Of a stretch of DNA of 64,000 nt, positions 11,259 through 22,004 are shown in pieces. The stretch is from positions 3,286,001-3,350,000 of the forward strand of contig CADCXC010000003.1 of the NCBI GenBank assembly GCA_902806595.1, read 5' to 3'. Position numbers and translations under genes: made by a program. How positions within the stretch are numbered: the first letter of the stretch is position 1; each line of letters begins with the position of its first letter. Under the pieces are notes generated by a model. The model searched no databases, was not told the origin of the DNA, and worked only from the letters and a program-made list of their open reading frames with translations. The stretch is from Pyrenopolyporus hunteri (Eukaryota > Ascomycota > Sordariomycetes > Xylariales > Hypoxylaceae).

Positions 11259-12174
11259 TACCTACCTACCTACCTTACCTACCATCACCCTACGGAAGGT
11301 ACGTGTAGGTACCTATGTAAGTAGGTAGGTACCTATGTAAGTAGGTAGGTACCTACATGTTATTCTGAGGAGAGCTACACTACCCCGGTTAACTTCACTT
11401 TAATCTTATTGGGGCCTTTGGCTTTATCGCCTCGAAACCGTCCCCCTCACTCCGCAACGTTACCTTGGGCCATTCAGGTACAAGATCCATTGCTATGTGC
11501 GGGTTCCACGGCCCATTCTTTATTTTTCTTCCCTCCCCCATTGCCGCAATGGATGGTCACAGAGCGATTGACCTGGGCATTGCAGGTAGTATCATGGTAG
11601 CAGACCTAAGCACAGGCCCGACGGTAAACGCCTCCATCCACAAATGATACCTGACTGTTGAACATCTCGGAAAAGAGAAAATCTCATCACCTGGGTTGCC
11701 ACACCTCTTACTAACCGATATCTCGGCCTAGAATCGCCTAGAGCATGCTGACCAGTCCTTTTAGTCACATGTCCCTACCATTGGATTACACATTGGCACC
11801 AGTCCATTCAGCGGAACTGGGAATTGACTATCACAATCGCAAGACTGACGTCCAACTAACCCCACCAGCCACGAGGTAGAGCAGAACCTCACCTGTAGTT
11901 GGCTCTGCTACTAACGCTCTTTCTATCTCCTAGCCACCAGCCAGTATTCCACACGCCGAGTTTTCGGGCCTAGGGTCGGCAACGTCTCGGAGCCTGCGGC
12001 TATGCGTTGTGATATCATGAATAGATACCTAGGTAGGTAGGTAGGTAGATATATATGTATAAGCCCATTTTCCAGCACCTACTTCATCTCCCTCATGGAG
12101 ACCCTAATACTTACTTGGGGGGCAACCGTCCTACTCCTTGACAAGACATAATATAATAATACCTGGTAAATATA
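11259..12174. promoter_or_regulatory. dac1-side half of the divergent promoter region
   Basis: The stretch opens with a tandem block (about 11298-11360) of GTAGGTACCTATGTAAGTAG units and carries another TACCTAGGTAGGTAGG run at about 12027-12050. A reading frame at 11405-11647 has a faint resemblance to glucosamine-6-phosphate deaminase, described among the findings. It has no ATG start and is too weak to call as a gene. Otherwise no gene is seen. Confidence 0.45.
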
Positions 12175-12229
12175 CAAATATTCTTTCTCCACTTTCCCTC
12201 CATCTCTTCCTCTCTCTTCAACATCCACC
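12175..12229 (+). promoter_or_regulatory. CT-rich leader immediately upstream of dac1
   Basis: A strongly pyrimidine-rich tract (CTTTCTCCACTTTCCCTCC and following) runs up to CACC before the ATG at 12230. Such CT-rich blocks lie at or near transcription starts of well-expressed filamentous-fungal genes. It supports the chosen start codon. Confidence 0.6.
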
Positions 12230-13598
12230 ATGCCTCACTCCTTACCCTCGTCACCCAAGTCGACGCCAAGAGACGGTCGAAACGGCATCACAAAATTCAC
12301 CAATTGCCGCATCTTGAAGGGCGACGCATTGCTTGAAGAGGATCTTTGGGTTAATTCCGTTACCGGAAAGATTATCAGAAGCCAGGCCGCTTTCTATGAC
12401 GACTTCATTCTTCCTGACGAGGTCATCGATCTCGGTGGCCGTATTTTATCTCCTGGCCTCATCGAGTGCCAACTAAATGGAGCCTTTGGTTTCAACTTTT
12501 CCACGTTTCTCGAGCCCTCCGTATACGCTAAGAAAGTCAAGGACTTAAACAGACACCTGGTTAAGACGGGTGTCACATCGTACGTGCCTACCATCACGAG
12601 CCAACGGAGCGAACTTTACAAGCAGGTACTACCACATCTTGGGCCTTCCGGGCACCTACAGATCGCAGAGGACGGAGCGGAATCCTTAGGCGCGCATTGC
12701 GAAGGCCCATTCTTGAGCCCAACAAAGAACGGGGTACACAACGTTGACGTGATACGGGAAGCCGAGACTTTTGCGGACTTAGAAGACTGCTATGGCGCCT
12801 CAAACCTCGATCCCGAAGATACTTTCTGCCCTAGGCCCATAAAGATGATCACCGCCGCGCCGGAACGTGGACGAATGACGAAGCTTATTCCCGAGCTCAC
12901 GAAAAGGGGCATTATCTTCTCCATTGGGCACTCAGAAGCGACCTACGAAGAAGCGTCAGCAGCTGTTGCTGCGGGTGCGACGATGATCACCCACCTCTTC
13001 AACGCAATGCGGCCACTGCACCATCGGAATCCCGGTATTTTCGGTGTCTTAGGCCTGGCGGAGAGTCTACCCCGCCCGTATTTCGGTATCATTGCTGATG
13101 GAGAGCACTTGCATCCAACAACAATAAACATTGCCTTCAACGCGCATCCCGACGGGTTCATCCTCGTGACGGACTCCATGCACTTGGTGGGCCTACCGGA
13201 CGGCGCTTACCAGTGGACCAACGGCGAAAGTGCAAGCCATATTGTGAAGAAGGGTAACAAGCTGATCCTGGAAGGAACCGACCGAATTGCTGGAAGGTAA
13301 GAACTGATTCCGGAGGTAATGAGGGGGTGACGAGACGGCTAATTGGTACACCAGCTCGATAACACTTATCGAATGTGTTTCTAACTTCCTCAGTTGGTCC
13401 GGTGCGAGTATTCCCCAGGCTCTAAAGGCTGTGACGTCAACGCCGGCCATGATGCTGGGCCTACATGGTATTAAGGGATGCCTTGATGACGGTGCGGATG
13501 CCGACTTGGTCGTATTATCCGAGAACCGTAATGAGAGCGGTGTTGAGCTAGTGGTAGACGAGGTTTGGAAATTTGGGACAAAAGTCTTCAGCCGGTAA
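12230..13598 (+). CDS. dac1: N-acetylglucosamine-6-phosphate deacetylase
   Basis: Two exons, 12230-13296 and 13355-13598, encode 436 residues. The intron has a GTAAGA donor, GGCTAATT branch and CACCAG acceptor. A later AG before TTGGTCCGG would delete the conserved stretch SITLIECVSNFLSW, so 13355 is preferred. NagA-family signatures are visible: HCEGPF (about 156-161), GHSEATYEEA (about 233-242), THLFNAM (about 254-260), DGEHLHP (about 290-296) and TDSM with the presumed catalytic Asp (about 315). The enzyme removes acetate from GlcNAc-6-P to give GlcN-6-P in the cytosol. Length is normal for fungal DAC1 proteins. It is transcribed away from ngs1 and convergent with the helicase gene. The start context CACCATGCC is good and no earlier in-frame ATG fits. 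Identification is secure. Confidence 0.95.
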
Positions 13599-13870
13599 TA
13601 TACCCGAGAAATAGAAGAGCGGAAGGGTTTACAGCGGGAACTCTGGAACAAAATATATCTTAGTAGGGATTATAGGACCGGATGGTACGCTCTCGTATTG
13701 GCGCAGAAACGGACAGCAGCTGGATTAATTTTAACGACTTGGTAGATAAGCTTTGGTATAGACGTAAACCTAGTCACTCTAGAGGGGTCTATTGATAAGA
13801 CTTCAATGTTTTCTCTAATTAGTCTCGTTGAGAAACCCTGATAATGGTGGTTTAAATAAATGCCCTTGCA

Positions 13871-16800
13871 TCACGTTGGCCGTTTGACGGTCAACTTGAA
13901 GGGCCTTTTCAAACGGTCCATAGGAGCAATGCCGCTTCGCCCCAGGGGCGTCGGCCTCTGAATATTTCCGACTCCTGTCCAACCAATCCTCCGGCCACAG
14001 GATACCGTCGTCGCGTGGAAGCTCTTTGCGGGGCGCATCTGCTCTTCCACTGGCATCCTGTTCTCCTTCTCGTATTCTTCCTGTTCTTTTTCCAACTGCG
14101 GGTTAACCGGCGAGCTCGAGAAACAAGCATACTGTTTCGGTTTTGGTGATGGGTCTTTTGTTATCCGGTCGTTTGTGGTTGGCCTACTCGATAATCTGGC
14201 GGAACCAAGCTTGTGATTTGCTAGGTCAGATTCAGTGGTAGTCTTCTGTTGTAGTTGGCTAAATTCTTTGGTGGGAGGGGGCAATTGGTGGAATGTTGTT
14301 TGTTGTCCATTACCCCTCGGACGGGGGGCACGTTTCGCACAGTAGTCCAAGTTTGAGGACACATTCGGCGCCAAAACATCGGCCTGCTTAGATTTATCGT
14401 GGTTTGTCACACCGTATCCGTAACCTATCAAACTTCTTTGAGAAGAGGATTTGCTGATTTGAGGCCTTTTTGCTGCTGCCCCCCGGAAGGATTTTGCGGT
14501 GGTTTCGGCTGCCTCGGCTTCGGCGACGCTGGCGAGGTGAGCCCCTGCTGTTGTAAAACCGAGTTGTGGTGGCGGTTGCGGCACCGTGAATGAAGCAGAT
14601 TTCTGCATTGTCGTCACGTACGGGGTAGCCCAGTTATCGACTGATTCCCCGGCAATCTGAGCGTTAGCGTGACTGAGCTTTTGCCGTTTATGCTGCTCGG
14701 GACCCTGAGCATTTCCACGTTTATTCGTGTGACCAGAGGAACCTTGTGCCTGGTTTGGGTCGATTGGGAAAATGCTATCCTCTACGACCGACATCATTGG
14801 TATGTTCTTATAGATAGCATCTTCCGAGGGGAGAGTTCTCCGCAATATTCTGGCCATTTGCGACATCACTGGTCGGTCAAGAGAGGGCCCTTTGTTTAGA
14901 AAGGTTGAGGATTGGAGGTTAGCAACAAAGGGTGATACCTGGACAGCTTCTTTGTTGCCACTAGAGGTGTACAGGGGGCAGCTTAGATAGAGCAAGGCCT
15001 GGGCTCGAGTCATTGCTACGTATAACAAGCGTCGCTCCTCATTTTCATCGTCGGACCGCATATGCGGTATGGATCCCTTATAAACCGCTGGGACGAAGAC
15101 AACAGGCCACTCTAGGCCCTTTGCGGCGTGTATTGTAGAAACTGTGACTTGAGGTTTCCCACCTCCGTTCTTGTCATCAGCCTGTTTATCAGAAGCTAGC
15201 GAAATATTAGCTAAGAATCGCGCCAGCACATCGTCATCTGATGTCTGTTCGACGTTTTCGAGCACAGGGAGCGTGTCCTCTTCCGGCTTGTCCTGCTGCA
15301 TGAATTCTGCAGCAAGATTCACAAATTCTTGAACGTTCGCCCATCGCAACTCATACTCCGGGCCATGTGTCTCCTCTAGATGTTTCTCAAATTGCAGGTC
15401 TTTGAGTAATTGGTTGATTATGTCAACCAGGTTAACGGGCGTCCCCTCGCTAGGCCGTAGTTGCCTTTGTAGATGGACGATTAACTTGATCAGGCCGCCA
15501 CTAATCTTTTGTTCTGTATGTTTCCTAATAATCGTTTTGGCCCTTCGCTCGCCTCGACAATGTTTGGTAAGTAGCTCCCAAAGGCTTATGGAGCCGCGTT
15601 CAGCCTCTTCTAGTAGAGACCTAGCTGTTACATCGCCGACGCCTCGCTTTGGGACGTTTATTATCCGCGCAAGAGCATCGTTATTGTCAGGTTGATAAAT
15701 CACCCGTAAGTAATCCAGGATAGTTTTGATTTCGACCCGTTCGTAGAACTTGAAACCGCCTAAGGAATCACCGTTAATACGGGGGACTAACCAGGTCAAC
15801 GCAATCATCATCCTACGTACCAACCATCCTGTAGGCTATACCTTCTCTTCCTAGAGCAGATTCGACGTGCCTCGATAACGAAGCGGACCGAAGTAAAATC
15901 GCGATATCATCTGGATTTATCATGCCCCCTGACATTAGTTTTATCCGCTTGATCTCAGAGACAATCCACTCCGCTTCCACCGTAGAGTTTCGCAGCATAC
16001 GGAGAACTGGTCGAGTGCCCTTGGCATGAACTGGTAATAGAATCTTCTTGTATCTTTCTTCATCTTGTTGAATAACCCTCAAGGATACGTCGAGGATGGA
16101 ACTTGACGATCTGTAGTTTTCCTCGAGGGATATCTCGTCGGTGCCGGGAAAGTCACGAAGAAGGCGATGGAGGTTTCTTATTTCAGCCGATCGCCAACCA
16201 TATATGCTCTGATCTGGGTCTCCAACTATTGTTATACGTCGATTTTTTTGAGCGAAAAGCTTCATTAGCTCGTACTGTATTCCGTTCGTATCTTGATATT
16301 CGTCGATCAAAACCGCTTGGATGTTCCGGACGCAGTCAGGCCATTCGCGAAGGAGTTCAACGCAGCGGAGAAGGAGGTCATCATAGTCAAGAAGATTCGA
16401 CCGTCCAAGATAGCTCTGGTACTCTTGGTAGCACCGCTCAAAGGCCTCGGATTCTACACTGGCGCCGATTTTAGCCTTGGCGGTCTGTCCATCGGAAGTT
16501 CCCTTGGCCTTGCGCTTGCTAATCCAAGCGCGAGCCACGGCTGGCTCAATCTGAGCGTCGAGTCTTTTGCAGATACGCTTAACGATGGCCCTCGAATCGG
16601 AATCGTCCGCAATGCCAAACTTAGGGTCTAACCCAATATGTTTGCCATACGTAGCTAGATATCTACGAGCAATGCTGTGGAACGTGCCGAGTACAATCTT
16701 CTTCTCGCGCCCATCGCCAAGGGCCTGGCCGATGCGGGTTTTCATCTCGTTAGATGCCTTGACAGTAAACGTGGCAACTAAGACATCGCAAGGCCGGATG

Positions 16801-16967
16801 CCTACATGATCAATGAGCCAGACGACCCGAGAAGTGAGAGTATGAGTCTTGCCGCTTCCCGGGCCAGCCAATATAGCTACGGTCGACGCGCGGGAGCTGA
16901 CGGCGCGGGACTGTGCTCGATTCAGCGATTTGAGTAAGTCATTGCCTTCATTCTCGTGGGCTGGCAT
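13871..16967 (-). CDS. srs2: UvrD/Rep-family ATP-dependent DNA helicase, Srs2-like
   Basis: Two exons, 16967-15821 and 15759-13871, encode 1,011 residues; the 61-bp intron has a GTACGT donor and CCTTAG acceptor and restores AYRMVGGFKFYERVE across the junction. Superfamily 1A motifs are complete: Walker A AGPGSGKT (about 33-40), the TFT motif Ia region, DEYQDT (motif II), GDPDQSIYGWR (III), EENYRSS (IV), HAAKGLEW (V) and LLYVAMTRAQ (VI). The C-terminal third is low-complexity and charged, as in yeast Srs2, whose tail binds Rad51 and SUMO-PCNA. The conserved core translocates 3'-5' and removes recombinase from single-stranded DNA during repair. Yeast Srs2 is about 1,170 residues, so this is a slightly short orthologue. 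Helicase class is certain; Srs2 over a general UvrD assignment is likely. Confidence 0.9.
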
Positions 16968-18314
16968 GGCTGGAAATATTGGCTCATTAGGAAGATAAAT
17001 CTAAATGGATTAATGAGCGGGCTGAGAGGCAATTCAATACTCGGTCCCCACAGGACGCTTATATTGTAGAGGTAAGGAGGGTTGGCTTCGAATACGCCTA
17101 GGCGGGTGAATTATGACGATGTTGAAGTGACAAGTATCAAATTATGCCTAGGTAGGTGTACAGGTATATAGGTAGGCAGGGGGTACCTCGTACAACGGAC
17201 GCGCTTAGTGAGACGAAGACGCGGTACCTGTTTCCAATTGGGGCGCCATGTCAGGTGATCGAGTGGATGAACGACGCGAGCCTTGCCGTGCATGTACTGC
17301 TATGATTATGTAATAGACAAAGGATACCTAGGTACCTACATAATTAGCAGTTGAGGTACACGTACATACCCACCTGGGTACCTAGGTACATGGACCTAAC
17401 AGGTTCAAGCCTAGGTACCTAGGTACCTACCTATGTATGTCCCCCAACCAGCGCCAAGGGCAGGGTAAGTTTGTTTCCCTCTCGTCCCTGACTTACATGT
17501 AGGTATAGCCATAGTTCCTGACATACTACCTATGTAGACGCCGGCGTAGTTACGTCAAGGAGGGAGTCAATCCGACGAGATCCGAAGACTTGGTACGATG
17601 CGGACGTGACAAGGTCGAAAAGGGAATGGCCGGCACATTTTGTTATCACCAGACGATCATCATGTCAATTCGTTCGAGAGGCGCAACACGTACCTACAAC
17701 ATAACACTATGTACCTACATGTAGGTATGTACGGAGCGAAGCAGTCGGGATTTAACCTCGCAAACCTCTCTCGATATGTATGTAGAGATGAGCCTGGCCC
17801 TAGCCAATCGGCGGGAGAGAGGCAGAGTGACCTGCAGAGGCGCAGGGGGAGGATTGCGGTGGAGTTGGTGACGCCGCTGGAGCCCGCGACCAATCAGCTA
17901 CGACTCTTAACTCGTCGGCGCTTAAGTCCCCTGCCGTTACGATGTCCTTATCCAACCAGAATTGGAAGAACGGGATTTACCACCGCCCTCGACAGATATG
18001 AATACGGCAATCTATCACCCTCACTGGGCGCTTTCCCTGGGGGCTATTATGCATGGGGCCAAGTCCCTGGCGGGGGCCGACGAGTGAGAGGCCAGTTCAC
18101 ATCCAAAGCGCCATTCTCCTCCTGTTGGCGTCGTTGATTTCGGCCCACTTCGACACACTGCCGAACATCACCAGCCGCTATATACCCTTTGTCCTCCGGA
18201 CTTTGCGTCTGACCTTGTCGAATTTCCATCAGCATGTGTTTCGATAGATCCGCCGGGAGGTTCGACTAAGGAGTCGGGATATAGTATCTCTCATGAAGAT
18301 CTGGGTCACACACA
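16968..18314. other. Divergent intergenic region with palindromic motifs, no gene seen
   Basis: This separates the divergently transcribed helicase and membrane-protein genes. TACCTAGGTACCTA-type motifs cluster at about 17145-17175 and 17320-17440. A 165-codon open frame at 17640-18137 overlaps other frames, lacks recognisable domains and contains translated repeat sequence, so I do not call it. Promoters for both neighbours are expected here but no specific sites are evident. Confidence 0.45.
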
Positions 18315-19859
18315 ATGCGACTAGGGCTTTATAGCACGCCGCCCTCGCTTCACTTCGTGTCTCTTTTCCTCTTCCCAACTTTCGCTGGCTTTTCCTCTGC
18401 TTCTGTAATACAAGACCTCCGAAGCAACTATTTTGATCCGCCGCCGCCTCCTAGTGACAGCCCTCCGCTCTCAGCTGGAGCCCTCCGAAGTACAGCTTAC
18501 CTTCCTGCGCAGATTGGTGGAATAGTCGGATCCTATGCCCTTTCTCTCGTTGTAGTTGCTGCTATCCTCCTTGCACTAGCAAAGAAGCGTCGTGAGCGTC
18601 TCACAGCAGGAGAGGAAGATCCAAACGGCCAATTCCCTTATCAACTCCCTTTTCTACCGCCTACGCAAGCTGTCGGCCAATCTCAGTACCCCCAATACGG
18701 CCTTGATCCGCCCAAATCGCCCATCAAGAACTTCTCGTATCCGACACCGCCAACGCCACTAAGTGCAAAGAGCCCAACAAGCCCTTACATCGTCCCATCG
18801 CTGCATTCCACAAGCACCCTCGGTGTTAATCCCCTGGTTGACCCGCGAGTCGTTGCAGCAGATCGTGAGATGGCGCAACAACAGCTAGAAGAGATGTACA
18901 GACTTGTACTAGAACAAGAGGCCGCAAAGGAAGCAGGCATCACCTTAGATCAGCCACCCGCGCCGCTCTCCCAACAACAACCCGTAAATAAAGGGATCTT
19001 GAAAAGGAGTAAGAATAAGCCTGCGAGCCTCGATTTCACGCAGTCTGGAACAGAAAAGCCTCAGTCCCGAGCATCCTCAATCCTATCCGCTTTCAAATCA
19101 CCCCGAAAGAAGAACGTCAAGGGTATTAATATTTCATCGCCGATCATGACACCTATGTCAGGTACCTTTCCACGCCACGAAGAGGAAGAAATGAGATCAA
19201 TCCCTCCTCGTCACTACGCACCGGCGTCCCCGCCCCCAGTCCCAACGGACCAAGTCCCATACCCACGGACGGGTAGGGGACACGGATCAGTGGCGCCGAT
19301 TACTCCACCGGATATCTCGCCGGAGAGCACCCAAAGTATCGATGAGCGGCTAGGCCATTTGCGTAGCAACTCTCAGTATACGGAACCTGACCCGGTCTCG
19401 GCTATTTCAGAGCGTTCTAACGCACACCTTGTTGGCTTACCTTCGTCCCCGAAGCCGGGCGTTAACCGTTTCCCTTCCCTCCCGGCGTCTCCGAAGCCCG
19501 GGGCAACTTTCCCATCCTCGCCCAGGCCAGAACATCAATCATTCTCGCGACCAAATGCCCCATCGGCAATCCGGACTGGCGGCACCCTTCCACTGCGAGC
19601 CTACGAACCCTCTCTGAGCTCCCCGTCTGCCCAGACAACGAAGCAGACGACCTTCGAGAGGACAATGCCTCTATCGCCTTCGGGACTTCGAACACCGTGG
19701 ACAGGGGCGCCGGTGCCTTACTCGCCGTATCAACCGTTCTCACCAGTGGTCCCTATCACACCATCATTAGTTACCAAGGCTGACCGAAAGAGGATGAAGC
19801 AACTACAACCTAAGACACCGACCATGGAGATGGTCAAGAGCGACGATGAAGTATGGTAG
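18315..19859 (+). CDS. Single-pass membrane protein with long proline/serine-rich tail, function unknown
   Basis: A single exon of 514 residues. The first 29 residues look like a signal peptide (hydrophobic FVSLFLFPTFAGF). A short Pro-rich ectodomain (PPPPPSDSPP) follows, then one transmembrane helix at about 67-89 and a KKRRER stop-transfer cluster. This predicts a type I protein with about 420 cytosolic residues. The tail contains a predicted helical segment (DPRVVAADREMAQQQLEEMY, about 176-195) and many SP and PxxP motifs, including repeated SPKPG near residues 376-395. It ends in a basic stretch and an acidic C-terminus (SDDEVW). The architecture resembles fungal surface or signalling scaffolds, but I recognise no family. 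The ATG at 18315 is the first in frame and yields the signal peptide. Coding status is well supported by the length; function is open. Confidence 0.8.
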   Translation: MRLGLYSTPPSLHFVSLFLFPTFAGFSSASVIQDLRSNYFDPPPPPSDSPPLSAGALRSTAYLPAQIGGIVGSYALSLVVVAAILLALAKKRRERLTAGEEDPNGQFPYQLPFLPPTQAVGQSQYPQYGLDPPKSPIKNFSYPTPPTPLSAKSPTSPYIVPSLHSTSTLGVNPLVDPRVVAADREMAQQQLEEMYRLVLEQEAAKEAGITLDQPPAPLSQQQPVNKGILKRSKNKPASLDFTQSGTEKPQSRASSILSAFKSPRKKNVKGINISSPIMTPMSGTFPRHEEEEMRSIPPRHYAPASPPPVPTDQVPYPRTGRGHGSVAPITPPDISPESTQSIDERLGHLRSNSQYTEPDPVSAISERSNAHLVGLPSSPKPGVNRFPSLPASPKPGATFPSSPRPEHQSFSRPNAPSAIRTGGTLPLRAYEPSLSSPSAQTTKQTTFERTMPLSPSGLRTPWTGAPVPYSPYQPFSPVVPITPSLVTKADRKRMKQLQPKTPTMEMVKSDDEVW

Positions 19860-21716
19860 ACTCGCGTTTCTTTCTTTCTTTCTTGTTGGGGAAGAAGGGG
19901 GGAGGGTTCTCACCCGGGTCTACAGTCCTGGCGTCTCAAACGGGCTCTCACGTTTCAAAACTTGATGAATAATGTAGAAGGAATCCTGCTTCCGGGTTTG
20001 AGGCATTTACTGACGGGTTCTATATACCAACTACGACTTCGAAATTGTTGAAGTTATTTCGCGTTGGAATTTCACTCGGGCATTGCGACGAATATTGGTA
20101 GTCCCATGCAGATATCTGCCCCTTTCTGGTACCTCTTCCCGGTATCTGCTTTTTAGCTATGCGATGAATTATGCAATCCCGACAACTTCACTTGTTATCA
20201 TTTGCAGAATAGTGTAGGTGACTAATCGTGTCAGCTTCTACTATGTATTAAAAGTCTAACCGTTCTTGCGGCGGGTTGAGTTAGGTACAACTGAACCCGC
20301 TTGACTACAAGGTAAGTGCCACTATATAGGTACATAGGTACCTAGGTACGTATCGGCGGTGGAGTGGGCTTCTGTTTTAATTGGTTAGAAGGATATCTCG
20401 ATTCGATAGCTCTTGAGTCGTTCCCATCATAGGTAGTCTAGGTGGTACATATGACGAACTTGCCCCGTCAATGTTGCGGAATTCGTTACTCATATACGAG
20501 GCATTAGTTCTTGGGACAAGGGGGGGATACGTTGATTCAACAAGAACTTGATTTTCGGGTTGTACCGAACACCTGGACAACATATAGGTACCTACCTACC
20601 TACTGATACATACATGTACCTGGGTACCTGAGTAATCTAATCGGCATTGAAGGCAATTGGCGTAATCAATATCGATATTGCATACCTGCCTAGGTACCTG
20701 TAGCATTTGTAGCATGTAGCCCCACCGTCCACTATTAGAACGGCCTAGACAGGTAAGCCGAAGATCAACCTTTTTGGGCACAGATTTCATGGTGGTCCGA
20801 GCACACGGATTAAGCCTGATCGGTTTCGACGCTATCCATCAATCCGCCCCGTCCATCGTATGATTCCATCTCTCAAGCCTCCATCGAGAAATCCCCCGTT
20901 CCTTTACATTCTCTCAATTGGACTCTTCTTCGCGCGTTGTTGACATTCCCGCCCTATCGGATCCCAAGATCTCGGAAGAGGAAATCTCCAATCTCGCCGT
21001 GTGCGTGCAACAAGAGAAAGGAAGTGCCCACCAACATCGAACGCCAACGCTCGCTCCGATCCCAAGGTAAATGAGATAATCCACACGCCCAAGACCAAAG
21101 GGACGACGAGGGTGTCAGCGTAGCAAATCCGAGCAGGTTGACGTTCACCCGTCTACCCGTTCACCTACCTAACATTAAGAACATTGAAGGTAGAACCGCC
21201 CAACCTACCTACTCTAGGTAGTTATATATCTTACCTGGTCTGGTGTACCTAATAGCCTTGGGTAGACGACCCCCCTCTCTGCCCTCGCAGCGTGCTGGTT
21301 TTTTTGAACGGCGGTCTTGGCGTCGCAAAGCAAGCTTTCCCCCCCTTCCCTTCCCATTCTGCCCATCCTGTTTCAAACCCGAACATCATAAACTTCACAG
21401 TTGCGGCTTTCTCCCTGTGACTACACCCTTATCGCCTTCCCCATCCAGGCTTATATACTATTGAGGTTGATCGTGCGAGCCGACCAACCGATCCATTTTC
21501 ATACTCATCCCATCCGTGCTGTACTGGCACTATACTGTTCCAGGCTGTACGATCAGGTCATTCCAACGACAATACCCCCGGTCCGTTCCCGCCTTATGCA
21601 AACCCCCTCCTTTCGCTTGTCTCGACCTGGACAAAAGCGGCTGAAGGACTCTCTGTGGTGCCTGCTGATGTCGAACCACACCTGCATCTCATGATCGTAC
21701 CAGCACCAGTGCCACC
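19860..21716. other. Intergenic region upstream of the SREBP gene, no gene seen
   Basis: About 1.9 kb between two + strand genes. TAGGTACCTAGGTA-type motifs occur at about 20328-20352, 20583-20600, 20690 and 21165-21240. The last 450 bp are pyrimidine-rich and probably form the promoter and long 5' leader of the SREBP gene. Short upstream open frames exist there (for example 21243-21464), but nothing shows they are translated. Confidence 0.45.
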
Positions 21717-21971
21717 ATGACGGACCAGCAAGAGACTTCCGACCTCTTTGGCCTCGACGATCCAAACGGCCCGTATTACCAAGATAGCAGCAACCCAAGC
21801 AATGGGGACGCAACGCTGACCGATTCCAGCACCGGCAACCAACAATTTTATAGTGACCCCAATTGGACCTTTCAAGATACTCCTCCCTACGATACATACG
21901 ACACTAATACATTTTATCAAGACGAATGGAATCTGGGCCAGCAGTCCGAATTAGATCATGGACTCTCGTCG

Positions 21972-22004
<33 letters not shown>

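Noticed and set aside
13298..13394. Later acceptor (CCTCAG before TTGGTCC) for the dac1 intron
   Set aside because: It keeps frame but deletes the conserved SITLIECVSNFLSW stretch; the CACCAG acceptor at 13354 has a well-placed GGCTAATT branch point.
17640..18137. 165-codon open frame in the helicase/membrane-protein gap
   Set aside because: No domain, heavy use of residues from TACCTACATGTAGG-type repeats and an overlapping frame on the other strand; probably chance.
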